Shown here piece after piece: positions 33,703-42,538 of a stretch of 64,000 bases of DNA (position 1 is its first letter; each line of letters begins with the position of its first letter). This DNA is from Halobacteriovoraceae bacterium. Lineage in GTDB: Bacteria; Bdellovibrionota; Bacteriovoracia; Bacteriovoracales; Bacteriovoracaceae. The notes beneath the pieces were generated by a model. That model did not search any database. It saw only the letters and a program-made list of their open reading frames with translations, and was not told where the DNA came from. The stretch is from contig PAMZ01000003.1 of assembly GCA_002707495.1 (NCBI GenBank), positions 124,001 through 188,000 on the forward strand. The letters are read 5' to 3'. The translations under genes were made by a program, and so were the position numbers.

Positions 33703-36096
33703 TTATTGAGGGTCTTTTTGGGACATTAGCAGGATGTCTTCTATCTGTTTCAAAAGGAGCTTAACACTCTCATTATCACTAGATTCTTCTAACTTTGCTC
33801 CCAACTCCGCCAGCTCATCTAAATCATAATGGCTGGCAACTCCTTTAAGTTGATGTCCAAAAGTTCGTACGTCATCATGGGAGTAGTCACCAAGCTTTTT
33901 TATCATTGAAAGTTGCTCCAGTTTTTGTTTTACGAACTCAGGCCTCTTTTTTAAAATCCTAGCTTTTATCTTTGCCTCCAAGTCCGATGGAAACTCGATA
34001 TTCTTAATTTCATTGTCGATTTTTTCTAAGAGTAATCTTACTTTCATTTTGTCAGTTGGCTTTTCAAGTAGATCAGAAAAACCTAATCGGCTCATCTCAT
34101 TCTTTTCTCTTTGGGAGTTATGAGCAGTAAAAGCTATAAATTTCATCTTTTTAAAATTTGGATTTTGTTGAGCTAATTCTATGACTTGTAAACCATCTAA
34201 CTCAGGCATTTGGATATCTAAAAAGACATAATCAAAGAAATTTTTATCCAATAATTCAATACATTCCTTGCCTGACTGAGCCGTAGTAACACTGACATAA
34301 TAATCTTTAAGAAATGTTGAAAGAACAATTCTATTCTCTTCTGAATCATCACACACAAGAACTTTTTTACCAATTTTATGAATGGGTTTCAAAAGTGGTT
34401 TCTCTTGATCAAAACTCACAGACTCATTCATATTCCAGGATATTGCTGGAAAAATAGTTTCAATTTTTTCCGGGAAACTTTGTGAAGTAAATTCAAAAAG
34501 ATATACCTTACTAAAGAGACTCAAATCAATTTTATCTAAATAGCTAGAGCTAGGTAGAAGAAGTATTGGCTGACTACCTAGGCTCGACTTGGCCAAGTCA
34601 TTGATTCCAGACTTTTTTATAGTAGTCATCTTTGAATCAAAGCCAAGATTTCTCTCCACCCATTTAAGCAAATATTCATCATCTAATATATATAAATTTT
34701 GAAACTTTTTTATTTTAAAAAGATTTAGTTTTTTAGGTTTAGAAACTGGCAATTGAACGCTAAAGCTTGTTCCAAGATTCAACTCACTTTCCACTTGAAT
34801 ACTACCATTTAATAAATCAAGGTATTCTCTTACAATTGAAAGCCCTAAACCTGTTCCGCCATACTTTCTCCTGACCGAAGAGTCTGCCTGAGTAAAACTT
34901 TCAAAAACACTTTCTACTTTATCTTTTTCAATTCCAATTCCTGTGTCACTAAGTTTAATATTTATCTTTTGCCCCTCTTTTTCAAAAGATAATTCGAGGT
35001 CAATCTTTCCTGACTCTGTAAATTTAATAGCATTATTAAGAAGATTGACGAGAATATATTTCAACTTAATATAGTCCGTTGTAAACTCTGTCGGGAACTC
35101 GCCTAAAATAGTGATAAAAAAGCCAAGCTTTTTTCTACCTAAATCGTAAAAGAACAAAGATGACATTTCATCTAATAAGTCTTTTATATTAACTGAGTCC
35201 TCACTTAACTGAACTTTACCCTGCTCTATTCCTGCATGCTCTATAACATTATTTAAGAAACTTAAAAGCCCCTCCGCTGATTTTCTTAATCGAAATAGAT
35301 ATTCTTTTTGCAATTTATTGACCTTTTGCTCCTCTAGAAGAGTTGTCATTCCCAGAATAGAGTTCATAGGATTTCTTATTTCATGACCAATTCGACTAAA
35401 AAAATCGGATCTCGCTTTCTGAGCTTCCTCCATTTTAATTAAGGCTGGACGAAAGATATAGAAAGCCTCAAAAACCAAGGTGAGCAGAGTCACTAACAGA
35501 ATAACGACTTCGTAGTTTCTAAACTCTTGTAAATTTTGACTGTACTCACTATCAAAAGAATCTAGTTCTTCATCTGCCAACCTCAGGTAGTTATCAATCT
35601 GCTCTGTTGAACGTAAGATTAAACCAGTCGCTTTACTTTTATCAGTTTCTAGTAGTGACTCTATATCTGAAATATTTTTTGAAAGGGAAAAGAAAATTTC
35701 CGAAATCGTAAAGACATCTCCAGGTTCAGTTTTCTCAAAAATTTCCTGAAGATTATATTCTCCATTTATCACCCATAGATCGAGAGCTTCTTCTGTAAAA
35801 ATCTCAAAATGTTTTTTAAATTCGGTAAAAGCTAATTTCGTTTTCTCTGTGCTAGGAATTGTTTGAAGCATAAAAAGTTCTTTTTTAATCCTAACACCTC
35901 TTTGACTATGATCTCTAGCTTTCATCAGAGTCTTTAAGCCTTGCTCTTGAAATGAAAGATTATATTGTACAGTCAAATGTAGCGAGATTGATAAAACGGC
36001 CAAAAGGGAGAGGCCTACTATATATCTCGCGGTGAGATTTCCTCTTTGAAAAAGAGTGTAAGTTCTTATAAATCTTTGATAAAAACTAGAACTCAC
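33703..36096 (-). CDS. Hybrid sensor histidine kinase (HisKA-HATPase-REC-Hpt)
   Basis: The 797-residue kinase has a membrane helix near 22-42, a periplasmic helical sensor domain (about 45-195), a second helix near 198-218, and the H-box FFSRIGHEIRNPMNSILGM near 240. A full ATPase domain follows: LLNNAIKFT, DTGIGIEKD and GGTGLGLSI. Then come a receiver with Asp in VFLDIQMPE near 638 and a C-terminal Hpt with His in FGHQLKGVASH near 752. This is a phosphorelay kinase able to phosphorylate a separate receiver. GTG at 36096 (GGGA upstream) is preferred to TTG at 36108; both overlap the preceding beta-barrel gene. Confidence 0.9.
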   Translation of the reverse strand: MSSSFYQRFIRTYTLFQRGNLTARYIVGLSLLAVLSISLHLTVQYNLSFQEQGLKTLMKARDHSQRGVRIKKELFMLQTIPSTEKTKLAFTEFKKHFEIFTEEALDLWVINGEYNLQEIFEKTEPGDVFTISEIFFSLSKNISDIESLLETDKSKATGLILRSTEQIDNYLRLADEELDSFDSEYSQNLQEFRNYEVVILLVTLLTLVFEAFYIFRPALIKMEEAQKARSDFFSRIGHEIRNPMNSILGMTTLLEEQKVNKLQKEYLFRLRKSAEGLLSFLNNVIEHAGIEQGKVQLSEDSVNIKDLLDEMSSLFFYDLGRKKLGFFITILGEFPTEFTTDYIKLKYILVNLLNNAIKFTESGKIDLELSFEKEGQKINIKLSDTGIGIEKDKVESVFESFTQADSSVRRKYGGTGLGLSIVREYLDLLNGSIQVESELNLGTSFSVQLPVSKPKKLNLFKIKKFQNLYILDDEYLLKWVERNLGFDSKMTTIKKSGINDLAKSSLGSQPILLLPSSSYLDKIDLSLFSKVYLFEFTSQSFPEKIETIFPAISWNMNESVSFDQEKPLLKPIHKIGKKVLVCDDSEENRIVLSTFLKDYYVSVTTAQSGKECIELLDKNFFDYVFLDIQMPELDGLQVIELAQQNPNFKKMKFIAFTAHNSQREKNEMSRLGFSDLLEKPTDKMKVRLLLEKIDNEIKNIEFPSDLEAKIKARILKKRPEFVKQKLEQLSMIKKLGDYSHDDVRTFGHQLKGVASHYDLDELAELGAKLEESSDNESVKLLLKQIEDILLMSQKDPQ

Positions 36097-37210
36097 GTTG
36101 AATCCCAACTAAAGTTTTTTGGAAATCTACGTTTTCATCATTAAACTGTACCTGTGTTCTGCTGAGAGAAAGAAAATAAGTCGTCAACTGACTTTGATAC
36201 TTTAAATTCAACTCTCCCAAACTATAATCCTTCTTGTTTGAAAACCTGGAGGTTCTTAATGTGAGTTCCAAATCTGAAGATATTAAAACACCTAAGCCTA
36301 TAGGTAGTTCCACATATGATAATGCGGATGTCTCATTAACGTCTATAAAGTGGTATCTCAGACCAAATACCGGATAGGCATTAAGCTTTGAAAGTGAAAA
36401 CTTGTATTTTAAAAGCGAGATATTTGTACCGGCAGTAAGAGTCTTATGATCTTGCAGAAGGTTTCGTTCCAGTGAAAATAGATTTGCCATAAAAAAGACC
36501 GAAATTCGGTTCAAAACTGTCTCGGTTACCTTTTCTACCCTAACCCCAAGTCCACTTTGCTGACTCCTCTCTTTGAAAGAAAATAAATTATACTCAAGTC
36601 CGATTTTAATTTTTTGAATGTCGTCATCATTTTGATGCCTCTTATCAGTTTTAGCTATTTTGGGTTTTTCCTTATGTGGCATATCTTTAGTGTCTAAGGA
36701 TATCAATCTTCCTTTTTTAGATTCTAATAGATTTTCGACATACAATTGCTTTTGATTACAATACTTAATATAGAGAAGCTCAGGTGAGTTACTTACAAAC
36801 TGCTTTTTATAATCATATTTTAATTTGCAATTCTTACTCATTCGGATTTCTGTCTCTAAGGGAGTAATAGAAACAAATAACTTTGCTTTTGCTTTATCTC
36901 CTTGTTCCTCATTTACTATTTCGACGTCAAATTCATTCAAATTGGAGGATATAGGAAGACGCTTTCTGTTACTGCCTTCTAAAGAAGGAAGAGCACGTGA
37001 AATTTTGTAATGTTCAGGAGCGGAAAAATCAATAAAAACTTTCATCTGATTTTCGACCTCAAGAAATTTTAAACTCGCCTCCCAATCTAAAGTATAGTTT
37101 TCCTGACTATCCACCAACAAGTTGAGTTGGACTTTTATTTTCCCTATATCCTGAGCATAAATTCGATTTAAATCAAAAAGAAAAAAGAAAATTAAAGTCA
37201 ATAACTTCAT
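36086..37210 (-). CDS. Secreted protein, probable C-terminal beta-barrel
   Basis: The 374-residue protein has a signal peptide (1-19, IYAQ), a periplasmic N-terminal half (about 20-190) and a C-terminal half of alternating amphipathic strands ending in Phe (VGIQREF), as in outer-membrane barrels. No family is recognised. It lies between the NtrC-type activator and the hybrid kinase, overlapping the kinase gene by 11 bases, so it is probably the surface component of that signalling system. Confidence 0.65.
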   Translation of the reverse strand: MKLLTLIFFFLFDLNRIYAQDIGKIKVQLNLLVDSQENYTLDWEASLKFLEVENQMKVFIDFSAPEHYKISRALPSLEGSNRKRLPISSNLNEFDVEIVNEEQGDKAKAKLFVSITPLETEIRMSKNCKLKYDYKKQFVSNSPELLYIKYCNQKQLYVENLLESKKGRLISLDTKDMPHKEKPKIAKTDKRHQNDDDIQKIKIGLEYNLFSFKERSQQSGLGVRVEKVTETVLNRISVFFMANLFSLERNLLQDHKTLTAGTNISLLKYKFSLSKLNAYPVFGLRYHFIDVNETSALSYVELPIGLGVLISSDLELTLRTSRFSNKKDYSLGELNLKYQSQLTTYFLSLSRTQVQFNDENVDFQKTLVGIQREF

Positions 37211-37218
37211 GATTTTAC

Positions 37219-38583
37219 CTAGAGCTCCAGATCTTTAATTTTACGGTAGAGTGTTTTTCTGTTTATTTTTAATATTTCTGCAACTCTTTCTTTGACCCCA
37301 TCACAATGCTGAATCAAGTAGGATATATAATCTCTCTCTAACTCTTTCAGGCTAGGTAAATCAGAGAAACTACTCGCGACTCCCTGCTGTTGGGAGTTAC
37401 TATTTGAAAAAACGATCTCCTCTGGTGAAATTTCAACTTGGCTCGACATAATGCAAGCTCTTTCGATTGTATTTTCAAGTTCTCTGACATTTCCTGGCCA
37501 GTGATACTCATATAGTTTTTGAATAGCGGAATTTGAAATTCTTTTGGCCTTAGAATTATAAGATTTACTAAATTTTTTAAAGAAATAATTCGCTAGTAGT
37601 GGAAGATCTTCTAGCCGATCTCTCAAGGGAGGAATCGTAAGACTCAAGACATTGAGTCTATAAAACAAATCCTCTCGAAAATTGCCTTGTCGAATAAGAT
37701 CGGGGAGATCCTGATGAGTTGCAGCGATAACCCTTACATCTATTGCTATCTCATTATTATCACCCACTCGCCTTATCTTATTCTCTTGTAAAACTCTCAA
37801 GAGCTTTGATTGCAGGCCTATCGGCATTTCACCTATCTCATCAAGAAATATTGTTCCTTTACTTGCTTCTGTGAAAAGACCATCTCGATCACTGTCGGCA
37901 CCAGTAAATGCTCCTTTTTTATGTCCAAATAATTCTGATTCTAGTAAATGTTCAGGAATGGAAGCGCAATTTATAGTAACCATTTTTTCATTTTTACGCT
38001 TGCTTGAGTTATGAATAGCTTTAGCAATCAATTCTTTACCTGTTCCAGTCTCTCCTAATATTAGGACTCCAGCATCTGTACTCCCGACCTTTTTTACAAT
38101 ATTAAAGATCTCAAGAATTTTTTTATTTTTTCCTATAAAATTAAAATAAGACGAATCGATTTCACTAAACTTCATTTTAAGTTTTTCATATTCAATCTTT
38201 GTTTGGTAAATTTTTATGGCCCTTGAAATAAGTATCGACAATTCTTTAATATTTATGGGTTTTGTTACATAATCATAAGCGCCTGCTTCGAGACAATTAA
38301 TAGCAGTCTCGATGGATTCATTACCTGTAATTATAATTATTGGGATTTCAGAACCGAAGCTATGAGCTTCTTGAATAAACTCATAGCCACTTAACTTCGG
38401 CATTACAAGGTCGCAAATAATTGTTGAGAAACGGTCGGGCTCGACTCTAAGAGCTTCGAGTGCCTTTGTGGGATCTTGATAAGATTTAAAACGAAGACCT
38501 AACTCTTCGCAAATAGCTTCCATTGTTTCTAAAGAACTTAGATCATCGTCAATTAATAGAACTGTCCTTTCAATTTTCTTCAT
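37219..38583 (-). CDS. NtrC-family sigma-54-dependent response regulator
   Basis: The 454-residue protein has a receiver (D12-D14, phospho-acceptor D58, Lys in TKPIN), a sigma-54 AAA+ domain with Walker A GETGTGKE, the sigma-54-contacting GAFTGA loop, Walker B GTIFLDEIGEM and arginine finger region FREDLFYRLNV, and a Fis-type helix-turn-helix at the very C-terminus (VAEILKINRKTLYRKIKDL). It should activate the -24/-12 promoters nearby. A TTG at 38607 could extend it by eight residues, but that codon falls in the 17-bp palindrome, so 38583 is preferred. First gene of the activator-barrel-kinase operon. Confidence 0.95.
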   Translation of the reverse strand: MKKIERTVLLIDDDLSSLETMEAICEELGLRFKSYQDPTKALEALRVEPDRFSTIICDLVMPKLSGYEFIQEAHSFGSEIPIIIITGNESIETAINCLEAGAYDYVTKPINIKELSILISRAIKIYQTKIEYEKLKMKFSEIDSSYFNFIGKNKKILEIFNIVKKVGSTDAGVLILGETGTGKELIAKAIHNSSKRKNEKMVTINCASIPEHLLESELFGHKKGAFTGADSDRDGLFTEASKGTIFLDEIGEMPIGLQSKLLRVLQENKIRRVGDNNEIAIDVRVIAATHQDLPDLIRQGNFREDLFYRLNVLSLTIPPLRDRLEDLPLLANYFFKKFSKSYNSKAKRISNSAIQKLYEYHWPGNVRELENTIERACIMSSQVEISPEEIVFSNSNSQQQGVASSFSDLPSLKELERDYISYLIQHCDGVKERVAEILKINRKTLYRKIKDLEL

Positions 38584-38599
38584 AGCGTACAAAGCCTTT

Positions 38600-38616
38600 T
38601 GTCCCAAATTGAGACA
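38600..38616. promoter_or_regulatory. 17-bp palindrome, candidate activator site
   Basis: TGTCCCAAATTGAGACA is a palindrome with one mismatched pair around a central A. It lies about 75 bases upstream of the -24 element at 38690, the usual place for an NtrC-type binding site, and directly upstream of the activator gene, so it could also serve autoregulation. A weaker inverted repeat (TGGG...CCCA) is at 38624-38640. Confidence 0.6.
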
Positions 38617-38689
38617 TCCTCAATGGGTAATCATGCCCCAGACAAAGACTAGAGTCCATTTAAATCCCTGTATTTCCATGACAAAACTT

Positions 38690-38705
38690 TGGCATATCAC
38701 ATGCA
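38690..38705 (+). promoter_or_regulatory. Sigma-54 promoter for receiver gene B
   Basis: TGGCATATCACATGCA has the invariant GG and GC in the exact 12-base register. The expected start is near 38717, 38 bases before the ATG at 38755. Confidence 0.8.
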
Positions 38706-38754
38706 ACCTTTACAAATTGAACGAGCTTAATTCGCTCAAAAAAAAGGAGTTTTT

Positions 38755-39282
38755 ATGCTTAGCAATCAACGCGATGGAGTAACAATTCAGCCAGAAGTAA
38801 AAGAAATTCTTAAAGAAGAAACTGATTTTTCATTTTCTCAGCCCAATAGATTAGAAACAGAAGAAATAAAACTTTTTGATATATCTAGAATTTATAAAAG
38901 AGTCTTAGTCATAGAGGACGATATTACTCAATCTCCCTTCATTGAGGATATGTTGCTAGAGATTAACCCTGAAGTAGATATTGAATGGGAAGTAGATGGA
39001 AAAATTGCAATCAATCGTATTATGAAGGCTCAGTTTGGAAGCGACCAATCAGCATTCGATCTTATAATCTCTGATATTGAATTAGAGGGAGAACTTTCTG
39101 GAGTAGATGTTTTTAACTTCAGTCTACAAATTACACCTCAAACTAAGTTTCTACTTGTCTCAGGACATGGATTAAATAAACTCCAAAAGGACTATTTTAA
39201 AAATTTAGCTCCCCTAGAATATCTGCAAAAGCCAATTAACATAACGAAATTCCTAAAAACTGTCTCAGCAGCTATTTCTTAG
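38755..39282 (+). CDS. Orphan receiver protein (paralogue B), sigma-54 driven
   Basis: This 175-residue receiver has a 48-residue N-terminal arm and no output domain: E54/D55/D56 (VIEDD), phospho-acceptor D107 (IISDIEL), Ser in LVSGHG and Lys near 158 (LQKPIN). It is a paralogue of the protein at 33059-33574, with the same arm-plus-receiver layout. Its gene has a strong ribosome site (AAGGAG) and a sigma-54 promoter and is divergent from the NtrC-type activator. It may compete for phosphate from the hybrid kinase or signal to another partner. Confidence 0.87.
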   Translation: MLSNQRDGVTIQPEVKEILKEETDFSFSQPNRLETEEIKLFDISRIYKRVLVIEDDITQSPFIEDMLLEINPEVDIEWEVDGKIAINRIMKAQFGSDQSAFDLIISDIELEGELSGVDVFNFSLQITPQTKFLLVSGHGLNKLQKDYFKNLAPLEYLQKPINITKFLKTVSAAIS

Positions 39283-39314
39283 GGAGTCAATCGCCCTTGA
39301 GAGTTTTAGCAATG

Positions 39315-40469
39315 CTATTTAGATTCAAGTTCTAATCTCTTCTTGGGCCAGCTGACACAAGTCAGGATATAGTTTTGTCTTTGCTCATCCTTCGTTAACC
39401 CGGATTCGGAAAGACTTAAAACTTCACCCGATAGACATTTTACTTTGCAAGCTCCACAAACTCCTGAACGACATGCAAATGGAATATCTACTTCTTTGGA
39501 CTCAAAGAATTCAAGCAGGTTCAATTTACCTGAGTATTCATAATCACTTCCATCTAAATTCAATATTGTTTCTATCTGCGGTAAATCTTCTTCAGATATC
39601 GAAGTGGGTGAAACAAATTCTTCACTATATAAATTATCTTCATGGACACCAAACTCTATAAGGTTTTCACTAATTGACTTGGTTAACAATTTCGGTCCAC
39701 AAAAAAAGAATTTTGCAGCTCTTAAATCAGGTACATGTTCTTGTAAGATTTCCAGATTTAACCGACCTCTTAGACCTGTCCAACTACTATCCACTTCACC
39801 CGAGAGAATGGGAATATAAGTCACATTTTTATTTCGTTTTGCTATTTCAAGAATCTGATTATGAAAAGCTAAATCTCTTTTCGTTTTGGCTGCAAAGAAC
39901 AGGGTTACAGGATGTTTTTCTCCTCTATCTATGGCCGCTCTCAGCATCGAAAATAAAGGAGTTATTCCAATTCCTCCTGCAATAAAAACTCGATGTACCT
40001 CAGGGGCTAGCCCTTGATCAGTGAAAAGACCGCTCGGAGGATGAGCCTTAACCTTATCTCCTACTTTTAAAGAATGAAACCAATTTGAACCTAGGCCATC
40101 AGTAATTTTTTTGATAGAAACCTGAAGATAATTATTATTTTCAGGAGACCCTGATACAGAATATGATCTAAACACTTTCTTCTCGCTTGGAATTTCAAAA
40201 CTTAAAAATTGTCCGGGAGCATATTTGGGAATTTGTTTTTTTTGAGCTCGTTTTAACTTAAATGTTTTGATGTCACTCGTCTCTTCATAAATATCAATAA
40301 TTTCTAATTCTTCCAATCCAAACCATCTCTCATCGTCTGGATATCCGTCGCCATCGCTATCTATAGCCTGTTTCTCTTCCCCAAATGAACGAAGCACGAG
40401 GGTTAATAAAGTAAAGGCAAAAGCACCAGACATGAATTTGAAAGCATAAAAATATAGATCTGCATTCAT
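39315..40469 (-). CDS. Membrane-anchored flavin/2Fe-2S oxidoreductase with calcium-loop-like motif
   Basis: The 384-residue protein has one N-terminal membrane helix (about 7-26), then D37-E47 (DSDGDGYPDDE), which looks like a calcium-binding EF-hand/type-3 loop. A ferredoxin-reductase fold follows with FAD motif FRSYSVSG and NAD(P)-binding GGIGITP, and then a plant-type 2Fe-2S domain with C333, C338, C341 and C371 (extra C345). It should pass electrons from NAD(P)H through FAD to the iron-sulfur centre. The start overlaps the polyferredoxin stop as ATGA, so the two proteins probably form one complex. Confidence 0.85.
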   Translation of the reverse strand: MNADLYFYAFKFMSGAFAFTLLTLVLRSFGEEKQAIDSDGDGYPDDERWFGLEELEIIDIYEETSDIKTFKLKRAQKKQIPKYAPGQFLSFEIPSEKKVFRSYSVSGSPENNNYLQVSIKKITDGLGSNWFHSLKVGDKVKAHPPSGLFTDQGLAPEVHRVFIAGGIGITPLFSMLRAAIDRGEKHPVTLFFAAKTKRDLAFHNQILEIAKRNKNVTYIPILSGEVDSSWTGLRGRLNLEILQEHVPDLRAAKFFFCGPKLLTKSISENLIEFGVHEDNLYSEEFVSPTSISEEDLPQIETILNLDGSDYEYSGKLNLLEFFESKEVDIPFACRSGVCGACKVKCLSGEVLSLSESGLTKDEQRQNYILTCVSWPKKRLELESK

Positions 40470-41557
40470 GCATTTACCTCAATCTTTTTTTTAGGTCCCA
40501 AAACCTTTTGAAAGCTAATAGCCTTTACAGGGCAGATATCAATACATCCTCCACACCCAATACAAGGAGAATTTTCTAAACTAAAACTTCCATAGATAGG
40601 AACACCATCTTTATGCGCATATTTTGCCACATTTATCCCCATTGGGCATTGAGTTGTACAAAGATTGAGACCTTTGCAATTTCCATTTGCGACTACTTCA
40701 AATTTAGATTTAGCAAATTTTCCCCATAGTCTCATACCTCCAGCGAGAGGACAGCCATAACGGCACCATATTCGACTTCCTAAAAAGGGATACGCTCCAA
40801 CTCCTACTAAGGCGCCAAACATGAGATCGACAACTAAATCCTGAGCGGCTCGCATCGAGACCAATAGACTTCCGGTCACTAATATCTTGGCAGCGTCTAA
40901 AAAAAGCACGACACCAAAGACGAGTGCCCAAGCCAAAAAGAAATATTGAATGGCTTCTAGTTTTTCAGCTGTTTTACCGCGAGGAGTATATTTTTCCACC
41001 CATTTATTCCCCCATTCAGTAACACCAATTGCCTCTGCTAGATTTCCACAAGCGCAAAACCAAGAACAATAGCGTTTTCCAAAAAACCAAACTGAAAGCG
41101 GAACAATAATAAAAATATAAGCAAAGCCGCCCATTGACGTGAAGCCGTTATACACATAGACATAGGCATTTTTATTAACGGGAGAATAAGTATCTGCAAA
41201 AAAGCCTCCCACCTGCTTAAAGCCAGGTATAAGATAAGGGACTATGTAAAAAAGAATCGATTGACTCAGCAGTATAGAAACAAATTTATTTCTTTGATAG
41301 CGACTTAAAGGCTTTCTTTTATTTCTTCCATATGGAGTTTTATGTTTCAAGAGAACTTTTAAGCACATTAAAACGATAATTCCAGTATAGACTGTCCCGT
41401 ACCAAAAGCCGGTGCTTTTTCCAAACCAATAAAAATAGTTTTCTACTTGTTCAGGTGTTTCTACAAACCAAAGTGGATATTTATAAATGAGATAAAATCC
41501 AATAATAATAGGAAAGAAAAAGACTAAAAAAATCTTCTCTGATTGAGTACGCTCCAT
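40466..41557 (-). CDS. NapH/NosR/CcoG-type membrane polyferredoxin
   Basis: The 363-residue inner-membrane protein has about five or six helices, two periplasmic-loop-type cysteine motifs (CSWFCACG near 168, CRYGCPLAGG near 268) and two C-terminal 4Fe-4S sites (CKGLNLCTTQCPMG near 294, CIGCGGCIDICP near 333). Members pass electrons between quinol or reductases and periplasmic enzymes. No nitrate or nitrous-oxide reductase genes are near. It is coupled (ATGA) to the flavin oxidoreductase, suggesting a two-protein electron pathway. AAGGA precedes the ATG. Confidence 0.85.
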   Translation of the reverse strand: MERTQSEKIFLVFFFPIIIGFYLIYKYPLWFVETPEQVENYFYWFGKSTGFWYGTVYTGIIVLMCLKVLLKHKTPYGRNKRKPLSRYQRNKFVSILLSQSILFYIVPYLIPGFKQVGGFFADTYSPVNKNAYVYVYNGFTSMGGFAYIFIIVPLSVWFFGKRYCSWFCACGNLAEAIGVTEWGNKWVEKYTPRGKTAEKLEAIQYFFLAWALVFGVVLFLDAAKILVTGSLLVSMRAAQDLVVDLMFGALVGVGAYPFLGSRIWCRYGCPLAGGMRLWGKFAKSKFEVVANGNCKGLNLCTTQCPMGINVAKYAHKDGVPIYGSFSLENSPCIGCGGCIDICPVKAISFQKVLGPKKKIEVNA

Positions 41558-41680
41558 AAATTATCCTTCTTTAGTCAATTATACTAGGTAAGTGTATTTA
41601 AGAAACCAATTATTACAGTTAAGAGTATTTTATTTTGCTCCGGAATTTATGCTCCAAAGTGAATTATAACTATTCTCACG

Positions 41681-41689
41681 TGCTATTCT
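41681..41689 (+). promoter_or_regulatory. Extended -10 giving a leaderless start
   Basis: TGCTATTCT ends six bases before the ATG at 41696, so transcription would start on the start codon. No ribosome site is present. Confidence 0.5.
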
Positions 41690-41695
41690 GCCCTT

Positions 41696-42538
41696 ATGAT
41701 GAAAGTTCTCAATTTCATTTTTTTATTCATCTTTATTGGTTTTAATATTAAAAGCAGTTACGCCACAAACTGTAAAAATATTAATTCCGCCCCCTCTAAA
41801 TTAATCTCGGAAAATGAGATGAATCAACTTATTGAGGATCATAAAGATCAACCAGGCGTAAAAGTAAAAAAAGTTAATATTAGTGCCAGTCACAATTGGG
41901 TCATTCCTAATTCTTCCGACGAAGCTTCTGTTTTCTTTGCTATAGTTGGGATCATTGTCATTATTGCTTGGATCCCTTATGCCATCCAATTTTTAGCTGA
42001 TGCTAGTCAAAGCGAAGAGAGTTATTGCCCTTGGTATAGACTAAGCTTGAGAAGAAGAAGTTTTAGTCAAACTTCTTGGAACTCAAATGGATTTGATGAC
42101 TTTGGTAAGTCCATTCGAAACGCAAGTCTTACAGGTCTTAAGTTTGATATAGGATCTCTGAATAAAAAGTATTCTGTTCTAGGATTATCTGCTGAACTGG
42201 GGACTCACTCAATTAAAGATAAAATCCAAAATTCTCGAAAACGATTTAATGGAACCTATCTACTTTTTGGGCCTAGCCTCAATTTTGGAGTACCTGAAAA
42301 TACCATATTCAGTCTTGATTTCATGGGAGGCTTTAGCACCAACAATGATGTCTCTCTTTTAGGTGAAGCAAGTTTGAATTTCCATATACCACTTTCCGAC
42401 TCCAAGGCTAAATATAGGCCTCACCTAAACCTCTCTGTTGGGGCTCAATTACTAGATATTCGAGGAGATGAAGGTCTTTTAAAATATAATGACCCCTTCT
42501 CCACTTTTCTAGCTTTTGGCTTTGGAGTGATCCTTTAG
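41696..42538 (+). CDS. Secreted/membrane hypothetical protein
   Basis: The 280-residue protein has a signal peptide (about 1-23), a short periplasmic part, a second hydrophobic helix near 80-98 (ASVFFAIVGIIVIIAWIPYAIQFL) and a C-terminal half of beta-strand pattern ending VIL, perhaps a small barrel or beta-sandwich. No family is recognised. It lacks a ribosome site. The stop overlaps the convergent gene by four bases (TTAG). Confidence 0.6.
   Translation: MMKVLNFIFLFIFIGFNIKSSYATNCKNINSAPSKLISENEMNQLIEDHKDQPGVKVKKVNISASHNWVIPNSSDEASVFFAIVGIIVIIAWIPYAIQFLADASQSEESYCPWYRLSLRRRSFSQTSWNSNGFDDFGKSIRNASLTGLKFDIGSLNKKYSVLGLSAELGTHSIKDKIQNSRKRFNGTYLLFGPSLNFGVPENTIFSLDFMGGFSTNNDVSLLGEASLNFHIPLSDSKAKYRPHLNLSVGAQLLDIRGDEGLLKYNDPFSTFLAFGFGVIL

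Noticed and set aside
39291..39312. Possible terminator after receiver gene B
   Set aside because: The AGGG/CCCT stem is short and the following T run is weak.
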